From Blasia pusilla (taxonomy: Eukaryota > Marchantiophyta > Marchantiopsida > Blasiales), in the NCBI GenBank assembly GCA_050084515.1, contig CM114275.1:18910001-18974000 (forward strand): a DNA stretch of 64,000 bases. Reading direction: 5' to 3'. Below, piece by piece: positions 1 through 10,937 of this stretch. Every line of letters starts with the position of its first letter. Positions within the stretch are counted from its first letter, which is position 1. The notes below the pieces were generated by a model. It was given only the letters and a program-made list of their open reading frames with translations. It did no database searches and was not told where the DNA came from. Both the position numbers and the translations under genes were made by a program.

Positions 1-435
1 CGCAGCTTCAGAGAGCGAACGAAATGGGAAGAGGGATGGCGGGAATTGCAAGCTTTCGAGCTTCGCGTCGGCGGAAATCGCCGAATGGCCTTCTTCGGCG
101 GAGGATGTGGAGTGAAATCGATTGCGCTGCTGACTCCATGGACACAGTTTCTTTCAAGACGATGGCAGTGCGCGCGTTGGTGACGTGATCCTGATTTTTC
201 CATGGCACGAAACACAATTACAGAGACACCGCGCGGCTTCACACAGAACGAACGAACAGAGGAAGATCAGGCAAGGGATGGCAGAATTGCCAGCTTCGCG
301 TTAGCGGGAATGGCAGAGTGCGATCGCCGAATGGCCGTCTTCGGCGGAGGATGTGAAGTGAAATCGATTGCGCCGCTGATTCCAAGGACTCATCCTCGCT
401 CAAGACGGTGGAAGTGCGCGGGTTGGCACTCCACG
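1..435. repeat. Imperfect tandem duplication, unit about 231-246 bp, two copies
   Basis: Copy 1 runs from the left edge to about 195 and copy 2 from 232 to about 435. Shared landmarks are CGCAGCTTC/CGCGGCTTC at 1 and 232, and GAGGATGTGG/GAGGATGTGA at 101 and 347. The copies differ by many substitutions and small indels. Copy 1 may begin outside the window. The DNA is GC-rich compared with the rest of the intergenic sequence. The open frames crossing it show no recognisable domain. Confidence 0.8.
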
Positions 436-439
436 TGCG

Positions 440-940
440 CGCGCACATGGTGATTGCGAATATCTGGTGGAACGAAGGTAAGCGCGTGGTTCGTTAGAAC
501 TGTACCGCATCATCCAGAAGTGAACAGCCACACCGGAATCGCGGTGCGCTGGAAGCGCGGATCGCGAGCGAGAGGCCAGTTCATGGCAGCGAGGCTTCGT
601 GACACATGCGTTTCCTGCGCTCTTCGAGAATGAGATTGAACGCGACTTCAGTAGTTGCAGTCTCTTGTGAATTAAAGTCGCAACGGTGAACGCACGGCAT
701 CGTCGAGAAAAGGATCCGTAGTTAGTTTCCAGGGACGCTCTCTGATTGTCTGGTGCAGCAGGTTCTTGCACTTCACTAAGGCTGTTGTTGTTCCAGCTTT
801 TCGGTAGACAAGAAACCTTCTCGGACAGGACGAGGTCGTCCATGACGTGAAGACAAGATTGCGCAACCGGAATGGAAGTTGGAAGGAGTTGGCATTGGTC
901 CTTTGCTTGCGGCAGACGGCTGCGCTGGCTTTTCTTCTGG
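440..940. other. GC-richer intergenic DNA, no gene recognised
   Basis: Open frames occur on both strands (for example 400-843 on the minus strand) but none shows a known domain, a credible exon pattern or a clear start context. It may be the edge of a transcript lying outside the window. Confidence 0.4.
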
Positions 941-954
941 TCTGTGCAGCACGA

Positions 955-1345
955 TCACATCTACGAGGCCTGAGAGGCGAAGAATTCGCCATTCGTGGAC
1001 AGTATCAGCAAGCTTTCAGGTTGTGTCCGGACGATTTGTAGGGCCGGGGACCACAATCTCAAGTACAAGCCCCCCCCCACATTGAGTTCGTGTCCGGAAG
1101 ATTGCGGGTAATCCTACAGTCACACGCTACAAGGCCCGAGAGAAGACCGATTCGAGATGTTTGGACGCATCCGGAAGGCGCAAGATCGGCAAGTACAACA
1201 GCAACAACGGGTTACAAGGCTCGGGAGGAGGTCGATTCGGAATCTGCGGAAGCATCCCGGAGACTTGAAGATCTGCCGGTACAGCAACGACAGGCTACAT
1301 GGCCTCATACGCGATCACTTCAGGATCTGCTGACGAAATCGGCCC
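955..1345. repeat. Degenerate tandem repeat, period about 84 bp
   Basis: A motif of the form CTACAAGGCCCGAG recurs at 961 (CTACGAGGCCTGAG), 1127, 1212 and 1295, with a weaker copy near 1038, giving spacings of 76-85 bp. Units share a downstream block with GGAAG(C/G)C and CAGCAAC. About four to five copies are present and strongly diverged. A 97-codon frame (1090-1383) crosses the array, but the copies do not stay in a common frame, so coding is unlikely. Confidence 0.6.
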
Positions 1346-1383
1346 ACCGGAACTTCCATCACGGTCACAAGACAGCATGTTAA

Positions 1384-4300
1384 AAAACAGCATTAGGATC
1401 GTAGAACACTATCCCAGTCAATTGTAGCTTCGCTCATACCCTTCGGTTTCGGATCACATTACAGTACAGGTCGTATAAAGCAAGGCCAGCGATGAACGAT
1501 CGAGCATCCCTAATTCATATTAAAAGTAGTGAAATCTTGAGTCAGCTTAGTAATAAAGGTAAGATTCAAAGTTTCATCCTCCCGGATTTAATCCGATCCG
1601 CGAGTCGATTAGGCCTCTATCTGCGAATTAGACCTCAATCGTCTTCTTGAGGCCTAGTTGATTGACACTATTCTATCATTTCTACCGAGCGCGGTCGGAG
1701 ACAAGTGCAGACTTGTGAAAAGTGGTCACATGGCGCGGAGGAAAGGACCATATGCTCACACCTGACTCGGGGACGCCCTCACCACAATTCTCACGGGCGA
1801 GAGTGGGTTTGGATATCTGTTTCGCAGAGTAAAAACTGCGTTTCAACTGCAGAATCCAGGTTCCTCCTTCCTGTTCTCAAGGAAGCGCCTCTGACGACCG
1901 AGAGAAAGGAACGGTCCTCATTCCTCACGGATATTATTCATATCGGGAGTAAGAGCGACTCTCATTCCTCGCAGATGTCTTACGTTCCAATCGGTTTGCA
2001 ATGACATGTCAGTGACGAGTCTGCTTGTCGAAGTAACCAGTCATGGTGGTGATGCCAGCGCCCGGGACCCGAGAGCCATGCGAGGCATATACAGTCCATA
2101 CCGTCGTCATGGACGCGGAGTATTTAAATTAAGCTCGAGGGTCTACTCTGTACGCCTTTCCTCCTTCCTCGTCGCTTGTGTGGGGCAGAAGAAAATAGCT
2201 GTGAGAACTAGATACGGGTAGCTATGTCATGCGCGTGTACTCCTTCCTCACCATTTACACTCCGGTTTCCATTCTCCACCATGCCCAATTACCAGCTGTC
2301 CAATTTGACAAGGATTTACAACGCAACAATCGAAGCGAGACATGGATGGCCCCTGATTCTGTACTAAATAGGGTGCGGCGTTAGCTACTGCACCAAGCTC
2401 AATCACCTGCTGGGCAATTTGATACAGGAGTACAAAGCAGAGTCCAAACTAAGCACGTTCCAGGCCTGAATTATGTCATAATCAAAGTACTACTTTGAAG
2501 TCTCAACCAGGCACAATCCGCTTCAGTGCAGTGATCCTGTAGGTTGAGGACCACACAACTGCTCTTTCACTCAAGAATCTCATCAACAAGTTGGCAAACT
2601 TAGGCTGCAGAGGAACTTTTGTTTTAAAGTGTCTGCCTCGAGCCTTCCACACGGAACTAGCTCTTTATAAAAATCCTCTGTTCTTCATGAGTGTCCAACA
2701 CAGCATTTCAACAAAAAAACCTCAGCCAAACGACTTTCTCTAAAGAAAAGCAAACCCAGGTGAGGTATCACTGACAAATACGCAGTAATCTATTTTCTTT
2801 AAGACCAAATAATTCGTATTTAGAACTACCTTGGCACAATGCTGCAGGACAAGAAACATGACAATCAGATGTGAGTTTTCGCAACACATTTCTTTCGAAA
2901 TTTGCCACTATAACAAGAATGGGTTTGAGTAATATTGCTTGATCGTTGGCAATTGCCTATGCTGACGCTATACAAGCTTCAAGGGTTTTGACCATCTTTG
3001 AGCTTGCTCCGTGAACTCCTTACATGAACTTACTTCAGCTTGTTAAAGACCTTTGTTGCAGCCTGTCCAAGACATTACACACAAAAGCCAGACATGAGGG
3101 TTGGTCAATACTGCACTATAATTATCTACCGGACCCGAATCACTTCCACAACTCAACAGAAATATTCAGATATCAGAACTTTCAAAAAATGGCATCCAAT
3201 CTGCGGATAACATGGAAAGAGTTTAAACATTGAACAAAGGAATACAAACTTACACATTTGTCGATACAACCCCAGTAGTCAAAATATTGACCAGTACAAT
3301 GTTTAGAGCCAGTGTCATCATCGTCGACCCGCTTGGCACAAGCCTGTTTGCAACAAGGTATGCGAGGAAAAACGGAGGTTACAATATAGATGAGATCCAC
3401 CATATTTGGAAATGTAATGCATTCTCAAACTGATGTTTAGAACCTGTGTCATGATCCTTGACCCACTCTACACAAGACTGTCAACAACAAGGTGCACAAG
3501 AACACAGGGTCGTGAGACAGCACTGCACTACTTGCAACCCTACTAGAAGAAAGCATTGTGTAACTTTTAGTGGGGAAGAGCCAAGATAGTTTTGATTCCG
3601 GTGGGTGGTCATATCAGTAAAAAATATGTGTGGAAGTAGAGGAAAGGATCTACTCTTTGATGCGCTTGGTAGGCATGGGATTGATGCTTTGCTGAATCTA
3701 CAAGTGGCATCCTTAATTTTTAGCTGATAGAAGGTATTGGGCAATGGTCATCAGAGTCTGCAATGCTCCGTGAGGCATTCCCGACACCTAGGTATCTCTG
3801 CAGAAATCTGGGTGCCTTACCTAAATGCCACAAGTTGTAGGCTGTACATTCCAAATGTGTCCACAGATAGGTAGCATCTATCCAGATATCAGGTATGACT
3901 GCTCTTGCAATGTATCCTTCAATTAAGTAAAGAATAATCATTGTTTGCAGTATATTCGAAAGCATTGGCTGTCATTACAGTCAGGGCTAGGAATTGGTTT
4001 ACGGCAGGGTACTGAGTAACTTTAGAGTTTTGGTAGCGGGGGTATAGCTCCAATAAATGGATCCCGAGTAGGATTAAAACTACTAGAGGCGAGACCTTGA
4101 CTATGCCACACCTCTTATGGCACAGTCAATGTAGTCAGTCAAAATCAATATCACCAACCACTGCTTTGGTATCTGGTCCCCTGGAAAGGATTCCCGGACT
4201 GGGGCCAAGTCCCGAGTCCTATCGGACTCAATCTGGCAGCTTAAGGACGACAACAAATTGCCACCTGTGAATATCTGCGCCATGCTACATCAGAGCGCAA

Positions 4301-5100
4301 AATCACAGACGAATTCACAACTGACTGTCATGGACAAGGTCTCTCATCGGACCCAGACTTTAGTAACTTGCCCTCTTGGTTATTGAATAAGTCGAAGAGT
4401 CTTCTACCCTCTCCAACTCTGAAGGCAGGGGGGTTACTACTTCACAAAAAACCTAATTATAACGAAAGCACTGGCGGGTCTGGATCTCACGCTTTTTCCA
4501 GTATATTACAACCCCTGAGAGAAATCATACCCGTCGAGGTGAATTTCGTGGACAGTATTGTGGAACCTTGGAGGAGGTGAGAATCTTCAGTCATTAGGAT
4601 GATACATCACCACAGACAGTAGAGTTTACATCACGAAAACGTACCCGACACAGCTAACCCCCTTACTCGAAATCCGTTAGATGACGAGCAAGGGCAAAAT
4701 GTAAATTTTGATGAGTTTCAAGATGATCCTACATTTACGCCTACTTCCATAAGAAAGAGAGAACGCAGATGGAAAACCTGGTATTGAAGAAGTTGTTTCA
4801 CACATTTCGGCTTGCATGACTCCTCAATTTCTGGCTTGGGATCTACGGGATCTTCTGCGTCGTCCGACCTGCAGATGAATGCAACAACCACACAAAGCTT
4901 GAGCTTTCAGCTGAAGAATCTCCGCCACAGAAACGGATCATAGCATGGCACACTACCGTCGTCTAAACTGGACCCAATCGATGGTAATTACAAATCGTAT
5001 CCCAAGACCTACTATTGAGGGACGTAAAGTCGAAGGTTGGCGGATAACATTTATCTCAGGACACAATCCCTAGATACGATCTTCGAGTCACACGAGATGG
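1384..5100. other. Intergenic region without a confident gene
   Basis: I see no conserved domain in this 3.7 kb. Two items stand out. A pair of 60-bp direct repeats begins at 3299 and 3433. Two exon-like open stretches lie at about 4350-4580 and 4610-4790; the second reads as an acidic peptide including NPLDDEQGQNVNFDEF. Neither was matched to a family, and both could be transposon or pseudogene remnants. Confidence 0.4.
3299..3492. repeat. Two diverged 60-bp direct repeats, 134 bp apart
   Basis: Both copies begin ATGTTTAGA and end CAACAAGG. They share GTGTCAT(C/G)ATC and GACCC in the same order. The second copy lies 134 bp downstream of the first. Confidence 0.6.
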
Positions 5101-5316
5101 AGTGGAACTCCCAACTCAACCGCCCAGGCGCGGTGCGTTTACCAAACATCCTACTCGCGGGTCATCGCCGATGAGATCGAAGGTCTACACCACCACTGGA
5201 GAAAGTGAAGCCCTCCAGTTCCCGCAAGTTCAGGAGCAGCTCACTCCCTACTCTCCGCGCCTGCCTTCACCGCCTCCAGACATCTCTCGCAGACGATCAA
5301 CAGCATCCTCCCTCTC

Positions 5317-5320
<4 letters not shown>

Positions 5321-5370
<50 letters not shown>
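5321..5370. repeat. Compound microsatellite (TC)15(AC)10
   Basis: An uninterrupted (TC)15 tract at 5321-5350 passes directly into (AC)10 at 5351-5370. Serine/leucine and threonine/histidine-rich frames crossing it are products of the repeat rather than genes. Confidence 0.97.
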
Positions 5371-5371
<1 letters not shown>

Positions 5372-5599
5372 ATCTCAATCTCCCGACGGCGACACAAAAC
5401 GGATCGGAAGAAGGAGAAGCACAGAAACAAAAACGGCACGAGAATGCCAATTCGAAGAAGCCGAGGGCTTTGAGCACTCACATGATGGGAGACCGACGAG
5501 ACGGCAGCAATCTGGCGAGAGGGCGAGCGCACGGAGCTTTCTGTCTGCAAACGCCCGACGCTCCTCCGCCTACACAATCGGGGCGAGCGACCGCAGCAC

Positions 5600-5692
5600 C
5601 GCACAAGGAGAGGAGGAGGAAGAGGAGGAGGAGGAGAGAGAAAGAAGCAGGCAAACGACGAAAGGGAGGGAGAAAGGGGAGGAAGGCGGACA
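5600..5692 (+). repeat. Polypurine tract rich in GGA and GA
   Basis: About 90 bases are almost entirely A and G on the plus strand, with runs of AGGAGG and GAGAGA. Such mirror-like purine tracts can adopt triplex DNA. Frames through it read as Glu/Arg-rich low complexity. Confidence 0.7.
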
Positions 5693-5782
5693 CGCCTCAC
5701 GCACAAGAGAAAGTCTGTCACCTCCTCCCTCCCTCTCCTGTCCCTTGCGCTGTAGTGTAGTGAGATCCGCTACAGGCCGCGA

Positions 5783-5992
5783 GTATGAGGGGGTGTCAAA
5801 CGTGGCCCGTGCGTATGAGGAGGTGTCAAATCTGCCCCCTGTGTATTACGGGGTGCCAGCTATGGCCAGTATGTATTAAGGGGGTGTCAACTATGCCCCT
5901 GTGTACTAGGGGTTGTCAATGCAAGGCCGGAGGTATTATGGGGTGTCAAACATATGGGTGGAGTACACTAGGGTAGTCAACTACGGGGCTCA
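5783..5992. repeat. Minisatellite, exact 30-bp period, seven units
   Basis: Units start at 5783, 5813, 5843, 5873, 5903, 5933 and 5963, so the period is exactly 30 bp with no indel although the units differ by substitutions. The typical unit begins GTATGAGGGGGTGTCAAAC. The core GGGGTGTCAA is the best-kept part. Because 30 is a multiple of three, two frames read as 10-residue peptide repeats. There are no unique spacers, so this is not a CRISPR-like array. Confidence 0.93.
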
Positions 5993-5999
5993 TGCGTAG

Positions 6000-7217
6000 T
6001 AGAGTTGTTTCAATTTAAGTTGTTTTTAGAATACACTAAGTTATTTCTTCTTTAAAAAAGAAAAAAGCCAAGTGAAACCTAATTAATAATCTAATTACAG
6101 GTTTTTTAATATTTTTCTAAGAGATGAAAAACATATCCTATTTGAATTTTTCAAAGACAACATGCAAAAAATCTCACGATAGATTTTTTTTACATGCCCC
6201 AAAACGTCTAACTCCACATGATCTTAAAGTATCCCAAAAATATGAGGTGGCTAATTAACAATTGGTACACACCTAACAACAAGATCTTGAAGTGCAGCGA
6301 CTTAACTCAACACATGACGTAGTTTTAGATCCCGTTTCTCAAATTAAACGAGAAAGTTCTAATTCCATTTTGGGGGCTTATAGTTGGGACCATAAACATG
6401 TCCAATGCGTGTACGACAATTCTGAGTGATAACAAAGCAAATAGGATTCCAGGATATCAATAACGACTGCGAGATCTTCATTAATTCACTCTGATGACGA
6501 CAATTGTCAGGTCCAATCCTACAATGTAACTATATTCCATGCTGTGTTATGATAAGTCCCACTCGTCCATCAGTCCCACAAGCGCTCTACATATTTAGTT
6601 TAGGGTCAGAGGTCAAGGAATGAAATTACCCACAATTATAAAACTCAAGTGTCAGGAGCTTCTTTCCAAGGGCCAACAAAGAGATGTGAGATGATCTTTT
6701 TGATATCTATTGAAGTTGCGCTGAAGTGAAGAATACATCAGTGATGAATGTCAGACCAACTCTTGGGGTGCCATGTTTTCAGCGTCTTCTCTCCTGCGGT
6801 GAAAATTCTTGGCTACTGCCTTCCAATCAGTAGGGGCCATCTGCTCAAAGTTGCGAGGATCGTCCTCATCAACATGTCTTTTATTTAAGTGGTTTGATTG
6901 ATAGACTGGGACTACCACTAGTCGCAGTCATACATCATCATTCTTTCCATAATTTCCCGAAATAGACTGAAGTCAGTAACTACAGTTCTAAGATAGTAGA
7001 CCAGACTCATTATCCACCTAGGTTGAAATCCATCCGAGTAAAGGAAAACATTTTCAGGACTCAGATGCATATGGACAAATAAAGCTCAAGGATGTGGTCA
7101 TGTAGAACTATCTCCTCATGTGAGGGTAAAAGAGGTAAATGGATCACTAATAGTTCAATTTGTGGTGAGTAGCTGGAGAGTGACGTGCTGTCAAACATGA
7201 ATCATATTGTCAAGCTT
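6000..7217. other. Intergenic, downstream flank of COX15
   Basis: AT-rich unique DNA with no recognisable coding content. The part next to 7217 should include the 3' untranslated region and polyadenylation site of COX15 (read on the minus strand), but no single signal is compelling. Confidence 0.5.
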
Positions 7218-10200
7218 TTAGATTTTCTTGCTACTCTCGACAAAGGACATGTTGAGGGCCCTAAGAGCAGCTGGGGATGGCCTCCGCAATGAGTGCAACA
7301 GTGTGAGGATGACCGTGAAAAGAGTCAGAGCTCCTGCCTGATGAGCAGAACCTAGTGAGACTGGCACATACATTAAAAGTGTAGATATGCCAAGTGATAC
7401 CTGGATTACAAGGGTTTCTTGTTAGATTGAAAATTGACACAAAGAACATGAGTAAATAAGAAAAGTTATCGCTTCCTTGTCCACAAGGGTAAAACTCAAT
7501 ACAGACTCAGCTAGTGATGCATCAGGTACAAGAAAAATAAAAATAGTAACGCACATCACAGACATTCTCATCTGAAGCTTGGGCATATAAAGTCGTATCT
7601 ATAAAAGAAAAAGTACCTGGAGTGCAGCCATGCCAAGTGTAGCATCCAAAAGTGTTTTTGCAGCTGGATTTAAAGGCAGCCGGTGGCCAGCAAGCCACAA
7701 CCCCGAAATAGCTGTAAGAGTTGAAATAGCTAGAATGCGATGATCCAACTGTAAAAACAAAGTTTAGTAATTACTGACATAGACTACCACAACTCCAACA
7801 AGAGCTATGACATACTTCGTCCAGGAAACAGCCAAAACCAGTAGTATCACATGCATCTAATAATTCTTTTTTAAGAACTGGTATAAAAGCTGCAACAGAT
7901 CTACCTGGATACAAGATAAATGGAGAGTGAGGGAAGTTCCATAGAGCTGAGGTTAGATGAAAACGAAGCAAATTTCACTTCAAAATCAGGCTCCTTCATC
8001 ACAATCATATTACCTGGACAGTAGGAGTATTTTCGAAAAAATTTCTAATGAACGGCTGCATCTCAAATAGTCCTTCTGGAATCCAGTTATCACCCATCTT
8101 TGGGAAAGTATTAAATGCATGTCCCTGCAATGACAAATGCAGTATTTCTCTTAGGGTCAAAACTTGCCATCTTATCCTATATGCTTCATTAGGTCTATGT
8201 TATTTTGGTCAAGTGGAAAGGAAACTAGGAAAACCGATACAGGGTCCCAGAAGCCTTCAGCTACAGCCCCATTGCCCCACATATTGTATCAGATTCCATT
8301 TTTAGCTCTAGGGGGCATAACTGTTTCAACAAAACAAGATGGAACTCAAAATGGAAAAAGGACCAAAAAGACATATCGTCTCCTACCGCATCATTTCCTG
8401 CAACAAATGCTCCTGACACAGCTGTCAAACCAACCAGAGCACCAACTGGCAGAGCCACCATGCGAACCCTTCTGCTGGCATCTAGCATCAACCTATTGAC
8501 AGCAGAAGGAGGTTCAGGCATAGCCACTGAGAGTGCTGTCCAAAAGAGGCCTGAATAAATGACGAATGCAGAAGTCAGATGAGCTGCCAGCCGATATGGA
8601 CTCACTCTCGGTTGAGCATATTCAGTTTCAGGTTCCTGTAAGACATAAGAACCCGTTTATCCCAAAAGTTGTTTCACATGAACAGATCTGTAAGCCGCAT
8701 GACCCAAATTCACCATAACTATACTCTCCCTAATAGTTTGAATGCGAGAATCAACTGGGTCTGTCAGGCTTTATCAATTCCTACAAAAACTGATAAGCCT
8801 GTAGAAACTGCATGCACATAGAATGACACAAGCTAGAATAACCTTTGAGTGTTCCTGAATGATATCCAATCAATAAGCCGAATTAATTTTTGGCTGTTGT
8901 CACCAAACTAGGCTCCTCCAAAGCTAACGTGAATTGCTCACATCCAAGACACACTTTACTTGATTAAAAAAAGGGAATAGGACAGTATGAGCACCTCAAG
9001 GCCACTTTTGACCATCCACCAGCCAACTAGACCCTGTCCCCCACCCATTGCCATGAGCAGAGACAACCTCGAAGCCAAAGGGCGCGTAATGTAGCCCTTG
9101 GCAATGAAGTATGCAAACGGACCAACAAAAACAAGTCCTAGACCCCTTCCCCACATGCGATGAGCATACTCCATCCAGTAGATGAACTTGAACTCTTCCA
9201 CTTGCATTCCTTTATTTACACTGCATTAGTCAAACCAGATCAAGAATCAGAATTCTACAATTATCCTGTCAGTTCACACCAGAATGAATCCGCTAGTGCA
9301 GTCTGTGGTCCACAGCCCATCACAATTAACAATTCCTTCTTAGAAGGATCTAAGTCGCCTCCAGTTCCTATGATGTTTAATTGATTCTGATCTTTGTTCC
9401 CTGAGCAATACAGCTCAGCAATGAACACAGTGGGCAAGGAAAAGAGGTAACAACAAACCCATATCTTAGCGCGAAGGTTTATCAGTGCTAAGACTTATCA
9501 AGCCAGTTACTCACCGCTTGTACTCAGGAGAAGTCTTGTACTTTTCAAACTCTTTCTCCCATTCCTCCTTGGAAAGTGGAGGCAAACCACCAGCGAACTT
9601 CCAGTCAGTCATAGATAGGCCTGATTTGGTAAGACGTGTAACGCCTCCCAGGACCACCATGCTGAAAACCCATCCACTGCACCCAAATAACCATGCAGCA
9701 ACTTTTCTCTGGGCTGAAACTCCAGCAACAACCAATCTTCCTGCCTCCACTGCAGAACCTGCACCAGGACTTACTAGCGCTGCTGTGGACATCATCTTAG
9801 GCATGTAAGTCTGAACCGAAAATCCATGACTCTGCAACAGAGAGTAGAAACCAGATAAGCCAACAAAAATGTGGGGTCACAAATGTGAAGGCACCATAAG
9901 ATATCAAAGTGGATTTCATGCCTTGCAAGATTTGATTACACATTGATCAACTCGTTTTCCTAACCTTGACACAAATTTGGTGTCATGAACTTAAGGACAC
10001 CATGAGCTATCAAGGTGAATTACTTTTCTTTAAAGATTTGCTTACAGATTAAGCAAATCGTTTTCATAACCATGAAGAAGCATCGTAAAGAAAGCGATGA
10101 GATTGCTCTTGCCCGTGGGCCATGGTTCTTTTTTTAATAAAGTGCAGACAGCAGGCATGTATCTGAGAAGAGTTCTGAACGTGCATTCATAGATCAAAAC

Positions 10201-10937
10201 CAACTACATTTAATTGAGTAGTGGACAAAAACTCAAACATCCCTTCAAAGTATTGATTAGTTGCCACAATTTCCACCAGGAAAAGTCTGTAAGTGTAGGT
10301 CTAGATCGCCATAGCCACATGTTTCGTCACGATTATCCACATTCTGGGCTCACCAAATCAAGGAAGCTTGATCACATCAAACAGAGTTCACACAGAATAG
10401 AAGAAAACGAAACGAGAATTTCCGGCAAGGGCATTCCGTTTATTTCATATCTGGCAATATCTATGGGAAAATTTTCCAACATAGCACTTCCACAGCATCG
10501 ATTTTCGCAGAAATGTAATCAGATCTTTCAGGCTTACATACTCAGAATATCCATGAAAGTGGCGCTGCCTTGAGTCTGCCTTGTAGCTATCATCATCACG
10601 CTTTAGGTCCCATGGACTCGGAGTTTGTCGATTCTAGTTGACCACCACTAAATGCTTTCGCGAGAGCCGAGCCAGGAAGAGCCATTTAAAGACGAGCAGA
10701 TATTAAAACGCCAACATGTCAGCAAAATTTGGCAACCGTTGCAATCAACCGACGATCTCTCCAAGAACAAAGCACCGCAAGAAATCCAACCTTGTTCAGC
10801 AGAAACGGGCCGAAGCGGCGCAAATGGAGAGCCGGCGGCGCCACGTGAGGTGAAGGCACTGACGGCCCTCGCGGTCGAGTGCAGGATCTCGTAGGAGCCA
10901 GACGCGCAAGGCTCCTTACAAGTGGTCTACCTCTCAT
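7218..10937 (-). CDS. COX15: COX15, mitochondrial heme A synthase (7 exons)
   Basis: Exons on the minus strand: 10937-10791, 9831-9515, 9220-8995, 8635-8387, 8124-8014, 7748-7617, 7400-7218. All introns are GT-AG and the join is 1365 nt, giving 454 residues and a TAA stop. The product oxidises heme O to heme A for cytochrome c oxidase in the inner mitochondrial membrane. Residues 1-49 are Arg-rich with no acidic residue, a typical presequence. The body matches plant COX15 throughout: GGVTRLTKSGLSMTDWKF, YWMEYAHRMWGRG, SGAFVAGNDAGHAFNTFPKM and AHQAGALTL. The four conserved histidines expected to bind heme are H175, H249, H353 and H414. The start is the first in-frame ATG. Upstream codons are open but lack an ATG. 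Nothing is missing, so the gene looks functional. Confidence 0.96.

Noticed and set aside
400-843. 147-codon minus-strand frame as a gene
   Set aside because: No recognisable domain, and it overlaps a tandem duplication and frames in other phases.
5205-5879. 224-codon frame (plus) and 157-codon frame (minus, 5248-5721)
   Set aside because: Both consist mostly of microsatellite and polypurine translation products, with no domain and no splice context.
5783-5992. CRISPR-like array
   Set aside because: Units abut without spacers and the genome is a plant nuclear genome.
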